Below are positions 26,352-38,047 of a stretch of DNA of 64,000 bases, piece after piece; the first letter of the stretch is position 1; each line of letters opens with the position of its first letter. Source of the DNA: Izhakiella australiensis (GTDB taxonomy: Bacteria > Pseudomonadota > Gammaproteobacteria > Enterobacterales > Enterobacteriaceae). Location: positions 186,001-250,000 of the forward strand of contig NZ_MRUL01000005.1 in assembly GCF_002006995.1 (NCBI RefSeq), written 5' to 3'. The notes beneath the pieces were generated by a model, which saw only the letters and a list, made by a program, of their open reading frames with translations, was not told the DNA's origin and searched no databases. Made by a program: the position numbers and the translations under genes.

Positions 26352-26412
26352 AGATCATCCTGTCCCGCCTGCTTAGACTTTTGCGCTGCACTAACGTTTA
26401 AGGGTGATTACG

Positions 26413-27615
26413 ATGAGTAATGAGGATCTTTCGACCACGGTTAACGCCGAGCCGGCATGGCTGGCGGTTTTTTCACTGGCGATGGGCGTATTCGGGCTGT
26501 TAACCGCGGAATATCTGCCGGCCAGCCTGCTGACGCCAATGGCCGCCGAGCTCGGCGTCCCGCAAGCGCTGGCGGGCCAAGCCGTTACCGTCACAGCGGT
26601 CTCTGCCCTGCTGGCCGGGCTGCTGGTACCGGCACTAACGCGCCGCTTCGATCGGCGCAGGGTGCTACTGAGCTTCACGCTGTTAATGATCGTCTCTAAC
26701 CTGCTGGTGGCGCTGTCTTCAAGCCTGCTAATGCTGCTGGCAATGCGCACCCTGCTGGGCATCGCCCTCGGTGGCTTCTGGAGCATGGCGGCCGCCGTCG
26801 CAATGCGGCTGGTACCGGAAAAGCGCCTGCCGCGCGCGCTGGCGATTATTTTCAGCGGCATCGCGGTGGGAACCGTAGTGTCAATTCCGCTCGGGAGTTA
26901 CTTAGGCGGCCTGTACGGCTGGCGCAGCGCTTTCTGGGCCGCCGCCGCCGTTGGCGGCGTGACGCTGAGCTTCCAGCTACTCACCCTTCCCCGCATGGCG
27001 CCACGGCGCGTTACACAAACGGCTTCGGTTGTTGCATTGCTACGCCGACCGGGCATTGGCATCGGGATGCTGGGCTGCGTCCTGGCGCATACCGGCCAGT
27101 ACGCGCTTTTCACCTACATTCGACCGGCGCTGGAAAGCGTGGTAGCGGTCGGAATCGACCAGCTTTCTCTGCTGCTACTGGGTTTTGGCGTCGCTAATTT
27201 TGCCGGTACGCTGCTGGCAGGATGGCTAATGGAGCGCAGCCTGCATCTGACGCTGATAGTGATGCCAGCCCTGGTTGGCGTCGCGGCGCTGAGTATCATT
27301 TTGCTGCCGGTCACGTTAAACGGCCTGATGATACTGGTCGCGCTATGGGGTCTGGCTTTTGGCGGCGTGCCGGTGGCCTGGTCGAACTGGGTTACCCGCG
27401 TGCTGCCCGATCAGGCAGAAAGCGCCGGCGGTATGGTGGTGGCCTCGGTACAATGTTCCATCGCCTCAGGCGCGGCGCTCGGAGGTATCATGTTCAGCGC
27501 AGGCGGCGTGACGACGGTTTTTATTACTGCTTCCGCAATCATGCTAACGGCCGCCGCGCTGATTGCACTGCGCGTTAGCACCCGATTACCCTGCTGCCCG
27601 GCGACGCAGAATTAA
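26413..27615 (+). CDS. MFS transporter, NepI-like efflux permease
   Basis: This is a 400-residue major facilitator protein with 12 hydrophobic segments. The signature EYLPASLLTPMAAELGVPQA, LAGQAVTVTAVSAL, and the segment ALGGFWSMAAAVAMRLVPEK closely follow E. coli NepI, the purine-ribonucleoside exporter, as do VPVAWSNWVTRVLPDQAES and the C-terminal half. The start at 26413 follows AGGGTGATTACG; a GTG nine bases upstream is possible but weaker. It is likely regulated by the divergent AraC-type gene. NepI function is inferred from similarity; sugar or drug efflux cannot be excluded. Confidence 0.85.
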   Translation: MSNEDLSTTVNAEPAWLAVFSLAMGVFGLLTAEYLPASLLTPMAAELGVPQALAGQAVTVTAVSALLAGLLVPALTRRFDRRRVLLSFTLLMIVSNLLVALSSSLLMLLAMRTLLGIALGGFWSMAAAVAMRLVPEKRLPRALAIIFSGIAVGTVVSIPLGSYLGGLYGWRSAFWAAAAVGGVTLSFQLLTLPRMAPRRVTQTASVVALLRRPGIGIGMLGCVLAHTGQYALFTYIRPALESVVAVGIDQLSLLLLGFGVANFAGTLLAGWLMERSLHLTLIVMPALVGVAALSIILLPVTLNGLMILVALWGLAFGGVPVAWSNWVTRVLPDQAESAGGMVVASVQCSIASGAALGGIMFSAGGVTTVFITASAIMLTAAALIALRVSTRLPCCPATQN

Positions 27616-27618
27616 ATG

Positions 27619-27683
27619 CCGATCTGACCGAAGGCCCCCGATCGACAGGTGATAAGCGCTTTACTGCGACCCTGTCAGATCGG
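27619..27683. repeat. Perfect 10-base inverted repeat between convergent genes
   Basis: CCGATCTGAC (27619-27628) and GTCAGATCGG (27674-27683) are exact inverse copies 45 bases apart, lying between the convergent MFS and GFA genes. It could fold as a long-loop terminator or be the trace of a small insertion. Confidence 0.5.
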
Positions 27684-27718
27684 GAAGGACGGGCAAGTAA
27701 GCGCCATTTCGCTGAATA

Positions 27719-28123
27719 TCACTTTGCTGTATAGCTCAGGTAGCCTGCCACGCCGCCCGCACCGCCATCTTTAGGATGGTTATTGCCATCAATCACCTTT
27801 ACAGAGGCAAAATCAAAGGGGGAGATGCCCTCAAGGCAAGCAGCGTTGACGCCATACAGTTCGGGATTAGAACGACGCTGATGGAAGGTATAGATACCGC
27901 ATAGCGCGCAAAAATAATGCGCGACTTCTTTGCTGTTAAAACGGTACTCCGTAAGCTTATCGCTTCCTGCGGTCACTTTAATACGCCGGGCTGAGAGCAC
28001 CACCGCGCCACGCATGCGGCATAATGAGCAGTTGCAGCGAAGCGCGCCGTTCAACCCTTCGATAAGCTCAACGTCAAAGGTTACCGCGCCACAGTGGCAC
28101 TGGGCAGACATATTATCTGGCAT
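27719..28123 (-). CDS. GFA-family zinc protein
   Basis: This is a 134-residue protein of the glutathione-dependent formaldehyde-activating (GFA) fold. The zinc-binding cysteines are visible in order: CHCGAVTFDVEL near residue 8, CNCSLCRMRG near 30-40, and FCALCGIYTFHQRR near 85. The terminal region with YLSYTAK is ordinary for the family. The ATG at 28123 has a strong Shine-Dalgarno (TGGAGAAAG); a longer reading is possible but unsupported. Substrate and true reaction are unknown for most members. Confidence 0.85.
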   Translation of the reverse strand: MPDNMSAQCHCGAVTFDVELIEGLNGALRCNCSLCRMRGAVVLSARRIKVTAGSDKLTEYRFNSKEVAHYFCALCGIYTFHQRRSNPELYGVNAACLEGISPFDFASVKVIDGNNHPKDGGAGGVAGYLSYTAK

Positions 28124-28214
28124 GACTTTCTCCACCTGGTTCGCCGGTCGGTCCGGCATTTTAGCTAACAGACAATTTCACGCGTAATACTCAGGCCATT
28201 AGCTGACCCAACAT

Positions 28215-29042
28215 CTAGCCAATGATGACAGTACCGACGGCAATAACCATGCACGCCAGTAACTTACGTACGCTTAGCCGCTCCCCGAGGAAAAAATAGC
28301 CGATCAGCGCGGCAAACAGCACGCTGGTTTCACGTAAAGCTGAGACGGCCCCCATCGGTGCGTGAGTCATGGCGTAAATAACAATGCCGTAGGCCAGCAA
28401 AGAAACCAGGCCGCCGGCAAAGGCGGTTACGAATCCGGGGCGCGGGGTTAACAGGCTCTTCGCGTCGCGTAAAGCAACATATACCGGCGGCATCATAATT
28501 CCCCACAGGGCGGACATCCACGCTGTATAGGCCATTGGATCGCCGGCCAGACGCACGCCGATCCCGTCAGTCACGCTGTAAGCCGCAATAAAGCACCCGG
28601 TTCCCAGTGCGTATGGCAGCCCCGGAGCAGAGAGCTTTCGTCCTTTGAATGCCAGAGAGATAATCGCGCCTGATACCAGAATAATTCCCAGCAGGGTGCT
28701 TATCTCCACCCTCTCTCCGGCGAAAACGGCGGCAGCGATGGCAATTAATATGGGTGAAGAACCGCGAGCAATGGGGTAAGTTTGCCCGAGATCGCCAACC
28801 TGATAGCTTCGAACCAGAAACAGGTTATAGCCAACGTGCAGCGCTGCCGACAGCAAGGCATAAATCCAGCTGGCTTTGGCCGGTGGCGGTAGAAAAAGCG
28901 CAATGATCACGCTGACGAGCGCTACCGCCACGCACATGATGGTCATTGACCAGAGTCTGTCCGCCCCTCCGCGCAGCAGCGCGTTCCAGCTGGCATGCAG
29001 CAGGGCGGCAAAAAGAATGAGTGAAATGATATAAACAGGCAT
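28215..29042 (-). CDS. EamA/DMT-family permease
   Basis: This 275-residue protein has ten hydrophobic helices in two EamA repeats: residues 1-135 (ending ILVSGAIISLAF) and the rest (ending KLLACMVIAVGTVIIG). Features such as ARGSSPILIAIAAAVFAGER and SALRETSVLFAALIGYFFLG are characteristic of drug/metabolite transporters. A good ribosome-binding site (AGGATGAGGA) precedes ATG. The substrate is unknown. A LysR-type gene on the same strand lies just upstream and may control it. Confidence 0.88.
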   Translation of the reverse strand: MPVYIISLILFAALLHASWNALLRGGADRLWSMTIMCVAVALVSVIIALFLPPPAKASWIYALLSAALHVGYNLFLVRSYQVGDLGQTYPIARGSSPILIAIAAAVFAGERVEISTLLGIILVSGAIISLAFKGRKLSAPGLPYALGTGCFIAAYSVTDGIGVRLAGDPMAYTAWMSALWGIMMPPVYVALRDAKSLLTPRPGFVTAFAGGLVSLLAYGIVIYAMTHAPMGAVSALRETSVLFAALIGYFFLGERLSVRKLLACMVIAVGTVIIG

Positions 29043-29116
29043 TCCTCATCCTAAGTAACTAATGGCTATTATCAAAGCAAAGTCTTCTCACTTCACCATG
29101 AATAAATACTCATCAT

Positions 29117-30022
29117 TCACAGCCACTCTTGCTGAGCAAGGTTAGCTTGCGCCCGCAGCCAGCCGCGAAAGTTGATGATGTGAGGCTGGGCTTCGATACC
29201 TTTTGGACAGACAAAATAGTAAGCGACTGGCGAAGGGAACGGCAGGTCAAACAGCCTGATCAGGCTGCCGTTAACCATCTCCTTTTCAACCAGCCCGCTG
29301 CGTGCCAGAGCGACCCCCTGCCCCAGCAGCGCTGCCTCAATCGTCATATTACTATCGGCAAATCTGACGCTTTCCGCGCTGGCGGGAACGCTGATGCCAC
29401 TTTGCTGAAACCACTGCTCCCATTTTGGCACCAGGTCGGAACCGTCACGCATCAGCAGCGGAAAGCGTAACAGCTCGACCGGCTCATGGGGCGTGCCGAA
29501 GCGCTGCAGCAGACCAGGGCTGGCGACGGGAAATATTTGCTCTCTTAATAAAAGCTCCGAAAACAAGCCCGGATAATTACCGCTGCCAAACCGGATGGCA
29601 ACATCGGATTCTGTCTGTGAAAAATTGATGATTTTGTTTATGGTCTCCAGCGAGACCAGAATTTCCGGATGCTGTCGCGACAGGTCCGGAAGCCGGGGAA
29701 GTAGCCACCTCAGCGCAAAGGAATAGCTGGTGCTGACCTTAAGCCGGGTCCGGCCCTTTTGCTCTCTCAATCCGGCAAGGGTGGATTCCAGATTAATGAA
29801 GAATTCACGCACAATCGGCGCTAATGTGGCGCCGGCTGGCGTCAGACTTAAGGTCTTTCCTCGCTGGAATAGCTGAACGCCCCACATATCTTCCAGATTT
29901 TTAAGCTGGTGGCTGACGGCACTTTGCGTGATATGCAGCTCCTCTGCGGCAGAGGTAAAGGTAGCGTGTCGGGTGGCGACCTCAAAGGCGCGTAGCGTGG
30001 CAGTCGGGGGCAGATCGCGCAT
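29117..30022 (-). CDS. LysR-family regulator, GcvA-like
   Basis: This 301-residue regulator starts with a LysR winged helix (LPPTATLRAFEVATRHATFT, SAAEELHITQSAVSHQLKNL) of the GcvA subtype, followed by an effector domain with the GcvA-type segments DVAIRFGSGNYPGLFSELLL and ALLGQGVALARSGLVEKEM. It lies 74 bases upstream of the EamA permease, in the same direction, suggesting a regulator/transporter unit. The target and ligand are unknown. Confidence 0.9.
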   Translation of the reverse strand: MRDLPPTATLRAFEVATRHATFTSAAEELHITQSAVSHQLKNLEDMWGVQLFQRGKTLSLTPAGATLAPIVREFFINLESTLAGLREQKGRTRLKVSTSYSFALRWLLPRLPDLSRQHPEILVSLETINKIINFSQTESDVAIRFGSGNYPGLFSELLLREQIFPVASPGLLQRFGTPHEPVELLRFPLLMRDGSDLVPKWEQWFQQSGISVPASAESVRFADSNMTIEAALLGQGVALARSGLVEKEMVNGSLIRLFDLPFPSPVAYYFVCPKGIEAQPHIINFRGWLRAQANLAQQEWL

Positions 30023-30610
30023 ACTGGCGTTTCTCCGGTGGCGTTGTCGATATTCTTAATGAGTAAAAACTCATAGTAAAATAGTTTAACGTCTCACCAA
30101 AGATAATCAGCTTATTATTTATAGAAATGCGCAATCAGATGTCAGGAAGGTAAGATAAATAGTCGTGAGGGTCGGATTGGAATTTGGCTTATTAATAGCA
30201 CGATCAGTATCTTGCCTGAACACAGATCGCTCAATGTTCATTACACTATAATGGATAATTTTAATGCTATGAAAATATTATATTTTTATTATGTTCTATC
30301 TATTTATTCGATGGTAAAACTTCCCTGGTGCTGACCTTTATAAATGAATCAACTTTGCTTCATTGATTCTTAGTTATTTATCTCATTTTAAATAGAGTAA
30401 TCATTACTCCACTTAACGCAGACAACTCCAGGCCTGAATGCTAACAATAAGATTGCGCTTACCAGAAAATATAAGTTAATCTAAACTACCGTGGTATAGA
30501 GAGAGACTATGGTACCAAATATATCGGCCAGTTTATACCGCTACCGATAGAGAAATTAGATTCGTTTCGCTTGTTTAAAGCTATATGTAACAGCACAGGA
30601 GTTGATATAC
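30023..30610. other. AT-rich region between divergent LysR and PAS-LuxR genes
   Basis: About 590 bases with no ORF I can defend. The part at 30230-30560 is clearly AT-rich. An imperfect dyad around TACCGTGGTATAG and CTATGGTACC near 30489-30514 could be an operator for the PAS-LuxR gene that starts at 30611. Nothing else stood out. Confidence 0.35.
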
Positions 30611-31330
30611 ATGGACGAGAAAAAAAACCTTTCTGACAAAGAATCCAACTTAGTCATTGATTCAATTAACAATATACCTCTTATTTCCATTATGGAAAAA
30701 GCCAGCATTCCCTGGGCAATAAAGGATAATCAATCCAGATTCGTTTATCTAAATGATTCTTGTCTTGATTTATTTAATATTCGACAAGGCTTTGACTTTG
30801 AAGGACGCATGGATGAAGAGATGCCATGCCAATGGTCAGATTTCAGCGATGATTTTAAATCCCATGACAGGAAAGCAGAGCAATCCAGAGACGGCGCTGA
30901 AATAATCACAACCTCTACTTTCGGAAGAGAGCAGATAATGGCGCCGTGGTATTTCCCAAAATTTCCTATTTATAACCACCGGGGTGATGTTTTAGGGACG
31001 GTTTTTTACGGTAAGAAGTTTAACTTCATCTCGGTATATGATTTTTTTAAAAATTTAAAGCCTTCGGTCATTTCCCTGAACCCGCCGGTAGATGACTTTT
31101 CAGAAAAAGAGCTGGATATTATATTTTACGCGCTGCAAAAGCTCACTGCGAATGAGATAGCAAAAACATTGCACCTGTCAAAGAGAACCATTGAAAACCG
31201 TCTTCAGGTAATTTATGGGAAAATCGGCGGCCACTCATTGAAGGACTTAATCGAATTCAGCGAGGCGACCGGATTAAAAAATTACCTGCCGAAAAAATTT
31301 CTGCGTGAGGGTGTCAATTTTTTCTGGTGA
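30611..31330 (+). CDS. PAS domain LuxR-type transcriptional regulator
   Basis: This 239-residue protein has a PAS-like N-terminal domain (SIPWAIKDNQSRFVYLNDSC, LDLFNIRQGFDFEGRMDEEM) and a C-terminal LuxR helix-turn-helix (SEKELDIIFYALQKLTANEI, AKTLHLSKRTIENRLQVIY). The start at 30611 follows CAGGAG ten bases upstream. Proteins of this plan are single-component regulators in enterobacteria, sensing an unknown cue. The gene is AT-richer than the core genes to its right, fitting an accessory origin. No partner gene lies beside it. Confidence 0.85.
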   Translation: MDEKKNLSDKESNLVIDSINNIPLISIMEKASIPWAIKDNQSRFVYLNDSCLDLFNIRQGFDFEGRMDEEMPCQWSDFSDDFKSHDRKAEQSRDGAEIITTSTFGREQIMAPWYFPKFPIYNHRGDVLGTVFYGKKFNFISVYDFFKNLKPSVISLNPPVDDFSEKELDIIFYALQKLTANEIAKTLHLSKRTIENRLQVIYGKIGGHSLKDLIEFSEATGLKNYLPKKFLREGVNFFW

Positions 31331-31339
31331 TCCGACATA

Positions 31340-31370
31340 AAAAAGTCCGGTAGCTTTTACCGGACTTTTT
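31340..31370. terminator. Bidirectional rho-independent terminator
   Basis: A perfect stem pairs AAAAAGTCCGGTA with its complement around a five-base loop, flanked by A-run on the left and T-run on the right. It serves the convergent PAS-LuxR gene and glmS. Confidence 0.9.
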
Positions 31371-31416
31371 ACATTTTCAGCGCTAACGCGTCGCTAACCT
31401 CGCTGCGATGCGTGGA

Positions 31417-33249
31417 TTACTCAACCGTAACTGACTTCGCCAGGTTGCGCGGCTGGTCAACATCCGTGCCTTTAATCAGGGCAACGTGATAGGAGAGCAG
31501 CTGTAGCGGAACGGTATAAAAGATTGGCGCAATCACCTCTTCAACGTGCGGCAGAGAGATAATACGCATTCCCTCGCTATCGGCGAAACCGGCGTCCTGA
31601 TCGGCAAAAACATACAGCAAGCCGCCGCGGGCGCGGACCTCTTCGATATTGGACTTCAGTTTTTCCAGCAGCTCGTTGTTAGGCGCCACTACGATTACCG
31701 GCATATCCGCATCAATCAGCGCCAGCGGACCATGTTTAAGCTCGCCCGCCGCATAAGCTTCTGCGTGAATATAGGAGATTTCTTTCAGCTTTAGCGCCGC
31801 CTCCATCGCGATCGGATACTGATCGCCGCGCCCAAGGAACAGTGCATGATGCTTGTCGGAAAAATCCTCCGCCAGCATTTCAATGCGTTTATCCTGGGAC
31901 AGCATCTGTTCGATACGGTTAGGCAACGCTTGCAGGCCGTGAACAATCTCCTGCTCCATTGCCGCATCCATCCCTCTCAGACGCCCTATTTTCGCCACCA
32001 GCATCAGCAGTACAGTCAGCTGGGTGGTAAAGGCCTTCGTAGAGGCAACGCCTATTTCAGTGCCGGCTTTGGTCATCAGCGCAAGGCTGGACTCTCGCAC
32101 CAGCGATGAACCGGCAACGTTGCAGATAGCCAGCGAGCCGAGGTAGCCAAGCTCATTTGACAAACGCAGCGCAGCCAGCGTATCGGCGGTTTCACCCGAT
32201 TGCGACAGGGTGATCAGCAGGCTGTTTTTTCGCACCGCCGAGCGGCGATAGCGAAATTCCGAGGCGATCTCGACATCGCAGGGAACGCCAGCCAGCGCTT
32301 CGAACCAGTAGCGCGCTACCATGCCGGAATTATAAGAGGTGCCGCAGGCGACAATCTGAATATGCTCGACCTGAGACAGTAAACTGTTAGCTTCGGTCCC
32401 CAGCTCAGAGAGATCGACGCTGCCGTGGCTCAGGCGTCCGGCCAGCGTGTTTTTAATGGCGTTGGGCTGCTCGAAAATTTCCTTTTGCATGTAGTGACGG
32501 TAAATGCCTTTATCACCCGCGTCATACTGCACGTTAGATTCAATTTCCGGACGGTTTATTACCTGCCCCTGGCGATCGACAACCGTGACATTACGGCGGC
32601 TAATCTCGGCGATATCGCCCTCTTCGAGGTAAATAAAGCGGCGGGTCACCGGCAGCAGCGCCAGCTGATCGGAGGCAATAAAGTTTTCACCAACGCCTCG
32701 CCCGATGACCAACGGACTGCCGGAACGCGCTGCCACCAGCGAGCCAGGATCGCGGCTATCCATTATCACCATGCCGTAGGCGCCGCGCAGCTGCGGAATA
32801 ACCCGCAGCACCACTTCACGCAGGCTACCGCCGTTTTGCTGCTGCTCCCAGTGAACCAGATGCGCCACCACTTCGGTGTCGGTTTCTGAGGCAAATTTAT
32901 AGCCGCGGGCCAACAGCTGCTCGCGCAGCGGCTCGTGGTTTTCAATAATGCCGTTATGCACAATAACGATATGTTCAGAAATATGCGGATGCGCATTCGT
33001 TTCAGAAGGCTCGCCGTGCGTAGCCCAACGGGTATGGGCAATGCCGGTTCCTCCTGCAGGGTGCGCTTCGCCAACGGCCTCGGCCAGCTTCTGCACCTTC
33101 CCTAGCCGCCGGATGCGAGCAACGTCGCCCTGGGCATTAACAATCGCTATCCCAGCGGAGTCGTAACCGCGGTATTCCAGTCGACGCAATCCTTCAATCA
33201 GGATTTCGGCGATATCGCGCTGAGCTACAGCGCCAACAATTCCACACAT
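31417..33249 (-). CDS. glmS: GlmS, glutamine-fructose-6-phosphate aminotransferase
   Basis: This 610-residue enzyme makes glucosamine-6-phosphate from fructose-6-phosphate and glutamine, the first step to UDP-GlcNAc for peptidoglycan and LPS. The N-terminal glutaminase domain begins [10 protein letters not shown], with Cys2 as nucleophile after Met removal. Two SIS sugar-isomerase domains follow ([38 protein letters not shown]), and the tail is [10 protein letters not shown]. Length and sequence match E. coli GlmS (609). It follows glmU in the usual order. A leader hairpin lies before its start, consistent with the known small-RNA (GlmZ/Hfq) control of glmS in enterobacteria. Confidence 0.98.
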   Translation of the reverse strand: MCGIVGAVAQRDIAEILIEGLRRLEYRGYDSAGIAIVNAQGDVARIRRLGKVQKLAEAVGEAHPAGGTGIAHTRWATHGEPSETNAHPHISEHIVIVHNGIIENHEPLREQLLARGYKFASETDTEVVAHLVHWEQQQNGGSLREVVLRVIPQLRGAYGMVIMDSRDPGSLVAARSGSPLVIGRGVGENFIASDQLALLPVTRRFIYLEEGDIAEISRRNVTVVDRQGQVINRPEIESNVQYDAGDKGIYRHYMQKEIFEQPNAIKNTLAGRLSHGSVDLSELGTEANSLLSQVEHIQIVACGTSYNSGMVARYWFEALAGVPCDVEIASEFRYRRSAVRKNSLLITLSQSGETADTLAALRLSNELGYLGSLAICNVAGSSLVRESSLALMTKAGTEIGVASTKAFTTQLTVLLMLVAKIGRLRGMDAAMEQEIVHGLQALPNRIEQMLSQDKRIEMLAEDFSDKHHALFLGRGDQYPIAMEAALKLKEISYIHAEAYAAGELKHGPLALIDADMPVIVVAPNNELLEKLKSNIEEVRARGGLLYVFADQDAGFADSEGMRIISLPHVEEVIAPIFYTVPLQLLSYHVALIKGTDVDQPRNLAKSVTVE

Positions 33250-33266
33250 GTTTTATGTTCCTGACA

Positions 33267-33287
33267 AAATGGCGTTAATCGCCATTT
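33267..33287 (-). promoter_or_regulatory. glmS leader hairpin
   Basis: Eight-base perfect arms (AAATGGCG and CGCCATTT) around a five-base loop lie about 18 bases before the glmS start codon. In E. coli, glmS translation is held by a leader structure and released by the small RNA GlmZ. A similar role here is inferred from position. Confidence 0.5.
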
Positions 33288-33364
33288 GCGTTATCCGACA
33301 ACCCGATCGCCCCGAGCCTTGTAGAGAGTTGGGGCCGCCTGCATTTTTCTTTGCGCCGCCTTGC

Positions 33365-33472
33365 GGGGACCACAGCCTGAAGCAATGTCTTCAAGGATGC
33401 TGTCCCCTAGCCAGGTGCGGCAGCCTGAAAGCTGCGGGCTTATTTTTCCCTCTCATTCGCGGAGGGTTTTTT
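33365..33472. repeat. Three consecutive hairpins in the glmU-glmS spacer
   Basis: Between glmU and glmS lie a long imperfect stem (33365-33407, outer arms GGGGAC/GTCCCC, inner CCTGAAG/CTTCAAGG), a five-base stem (33420-33435, GCAGC/GCTGC) and a stem with T-run on the plus strand (33448-33472, CCCTC/GAGGG then TTTTTT). On the glm mRNA (minus strand) they form a structured spacer, possibly a processing region; in E. coli the glmUS transcript is cut by RNase E. The last could stop antisense transcription. Confidence 0.55.
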
Positions 33473-33477
33473 AATGC

Positions 33478-34848
33478 TTATTTCTTTTTCACCGGGCGAT
33501 GCCAGGCGGTGTTTAAATTTTGCTCTTTACGGTTATAAACCAGGCCCGGCGCCTGAACATCCTTCATTACGGTAGTGCCAGCAGCAATGGTGGTGCCGTC
33601 CGGCACGCTGACCGGCGCCACCAGCTGGGTGTCCGAGCCGACAAACACGTCGTCGCCGATAACGGTTTTCGATTTGTTCGCGCCATCGTAATTACAGGTA
33701 ATGGTGCCGGCGCCAATGTTCACGTTGCTGCCGATGTCGGCGTCGCCAAGATAGCTGAGATGACCGGCTTTCGAGCCTTTGCCCAGCGAGGCTTTCTTCA
33801 TTTCGACAAAGTTGCCGACGTGCGATTTTTCAGCCAGATCGCTGCCAGGACGCAGGCGGGCAAAAGGCCCGACGGTGACCTCGTTCGCCAGCCGGGAATC
33901 TTCAATGATGCTGTAAGGACTGATAACGCTATCGCTGGCTATGGTACAGTTTTTCAGCACGCAGCCGGCGCCGATGGTAACCCGATCGCCCAGCACCACG
34001 CGGCCTTCAATAATGACGTTGCAGTCGAGCGTAACGTCGCGGCCGCATTCGAGGGTACCGCGTAAATCAAAACGCGCCGGATCGCGCAGCATAACGCCAG
34101 CCAGCAGCAGTTTTTCCGCCTGCTCACGCTGATAAATACGTTCGAGCGTCGCCAGCTGCAGGCGGTTATTAACGCCGTCGGTCTCGCTGCTACGCGCCGG
34201 ATGAACGGCGGCGATTTCACGCCCTTCCTGATGGGCGAAAGCGATAATATCGGTAATATAAAACTCGCCCTGCGCGTTATTGTTGGTCAGCTTGCTCAGC
34301 CAGCGTTTCAGATCGGCGCCGTTGGCGACCAGGATACCGGTATTGATTTCATTGATCTCTCGCTGCGCGTCGCTGGCATCTTTATGCTCGATGATGCCGG
34401 TTACCGCACCGTTCTCGCGCACGATGCGACCATAGCCGCTGGGATCGTCCAGAATAACCGTCAGCAGGCCAATACCGCCCTGCGGCTTAGCCGCCAGCAG
34501 ACGATGCAGGGTGTCGGTACTAATCAGCGGCACGTCGCCGTACAGCATCAGGATATCTTCATCATCGGCAAAATGCGGGGCGGCCTGCTGCATGGCATGG
34601 CCGGTACCCAGCTGTTCAGCCTGAAGCACCCAATTAAGTCTCTTATCATTCAGCGTTGACCGCAGCAGATCGCCACCGTGCCCGTATACCAGGTTTAGCT
34701 TGCGTGCGCCAAGAGCCAGGCTGGCGTCGATCACATGCTGGACCATCGGCTTTCCGGCCAGCGGGTGCAAAACTTTGGGTAAGTCAGAATACATACGAGT
34801 TCCCTTGCCAGCCGCAAGGATCACCACGCTCATCGCGCTGTTTGACAT
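33478..34848 (-). CDS. glmU: GlmU, bifunctional GlcNAc-1-P uridylyltransferase / GlcN-1-P acetyltransferase
   Basis: This 456-residue enzyme makes UDP-GlcNAc in two steps. The N-terminal pyrophosphorylase domain has [20 protein letters not shown] near the start. After about residue 250 comes a left-handed beta-helix acetyltransferase domain of hexapeptide repeats ([40 protein letters not shown]). It matches E. coli GlmU in length. The chosen ATG at 34848 (MSNSAMSVV) has AGGA six bases before it; an in-frame ATG at 34863 lacks this. The C-terminal tail ends RPVKKK, as in E. coli. Confidence 0.97.
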   Translation of the reverse strand: MSNSAMSVVILAAGKGTRMYSDLPKVLHPLAGKPMVQHVIDASLALGARKLNLVYGHGGDLLRSTLNDKRLNWVLQAEQLGTGHAMQQAAPHFADDEDILMLYGDVPLISTDTLHRLLAAKPQGGIGLLTVILDDPSGYGRIVRENGAVTGIIEHKDASDAQREINEINTGILVANGADLKRWLSKLTNNNAQGEFYITDIIAFAHQEGREIAAVHPARSSETDGVNNRLQLATLERIYQREQAEKLLLAGVMLRDPARFDLRGTLECGRDVTLDCNVIIEGRVVLGDRVTIGAGCVLKNCTIASDSVISPYSIIEDSRLANEVTVGPFARLRPGSDLAEKSHVGNFVEMKKASLGKGSKAGHLSYLGDADIGSNVNIGAGTITCNYDGANKSKTVIGDDVFVGSDTQLVAPVSVPDGTTIAAGTTVMKDVQAPGLVYNRKEQNLNTAWHRPVKKK

Positions 34849-35118
34849 AGGATTCCTGTCCATTAATGGAATGTTGTGAGTAAACCAGTTATGCGGTGAA
34901 AATTCGACATTTTTCTTACGGCAAAATTAGCCGCGATCCTTGTGCCACAAGGGCTGAAAAAGGGCGCATCTGATAGATAAGCCGCCTGATGTCACCGCAA
35001 AAACGCTAACCTAAGACTACGCTTATTTTTAGCTGATAAACAAGGTATGTGCCAAAGCAACCTGAGGCGCATTTATTTTCTCGCAGGATACAGCAGGCGC
35101 TGAGTAAACGGCAGCCAT
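34849..35118. other. glmU promoter region
   Basis: The 270 bases between the atp terminator and glmU hold no ORF. Transcription of glmU can begin here or continue from the atp operon. I see no distinct operator. Confidence 0.4.
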
Positions 35119-35149
35119 AAAAAAGCCAGCCCCTGGGGACTGGCTTTTA
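35119..35149 (-). terminator. atp operon rho-independent terminator
   Basis: On the minus strand, AAAAGCCAGTCCCC pairs with GGGGCTGGCTTTT around a minimal loop, and a six-base T-run follows. It lies 15 bases after the atpC stop. Confidence 0.92.
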
Positions 35150-35164
35150 TCAGCCTGAACCTGA

Positions 35165-35584
35165 TTACATCGCTTTTTTGGTCAGCTCGATAACGCGTAG
35201 CTTAGCCAGCGCTTTCGCCAGCTCTGCCGACGCCATAGCGTAATCCACATCGCCGTGCGAACCATTGATGCGTTCTTCAGCTTTGCGTTTCGCTTCCAGC
35301 GCCCGCGCTTCATCGAGGTCTTTACCACGAATCGCCGTGTCAGCCAGTACGGTTACCATAGCCGGCTGCACTTCCAGTACGCCGCCGGAAAGGTAAATGA
35401 ACTCTTCTTCACCTTTCTCTTTAACGATGCGCACCATACCAGGTTTAATGGCAGTCAGCAGCGGTGCATGTCCCGGGAATACGCCCAGCTCACCTTCGCT
35501 GCCAGACACCTGGATTTTTTGTACCAGCCCGGAAAACATCTGTTTTTCCGCGCTGACCACATCCAGATGAAATGTGTTAGCCAT
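35165..35584 (-). CDS. atpC: ATP synthase epsilon subunit
   Basis: This is the 139-residue epsilon subunit of the F1 sector, which couples rotation of gamma to the c-ring and restrains ATP hydrolysis. The N-terminal beta-sandwich ([38 protein letters not shown]) and the C-terminal helical pair ([27 protein letters not shown]) match the E. coli protein closely. Start is MANTF; a reading two residues longer from 35590 has no merit. It is the last gene of the atp operon. Confidence 0.98.
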   Translation of the reverse strand: MANTFHLDVVSAEKQMFSGLVQKIQVSGSEGELGVFPGHAPLLTAIKPGMVRIVKEKGEEEFIYLSGGVLEVQPAMVTVLADTAIRGKDLDEARALEAKRKAEERINGSHGDVDYAMASAELAKALAKLRVIELTKKAM

Positions 35585-35668
35585 AACCAACCTCCAGAAA
35601 AACTATTCCCTTTATACTTCAGGCCGCCGGGCGTTCGCCGCGTGGCCTGAGTAGTTCAGGGTATAGAA

Positions 35669-37994
<2,326 letters not shown>

Positions 37995-38047
37995 TTAGCT
38001 TCTCCTCAAAGCCTTGCGGCTTGCCTTTTCAGACAAGCCGCCAGACG

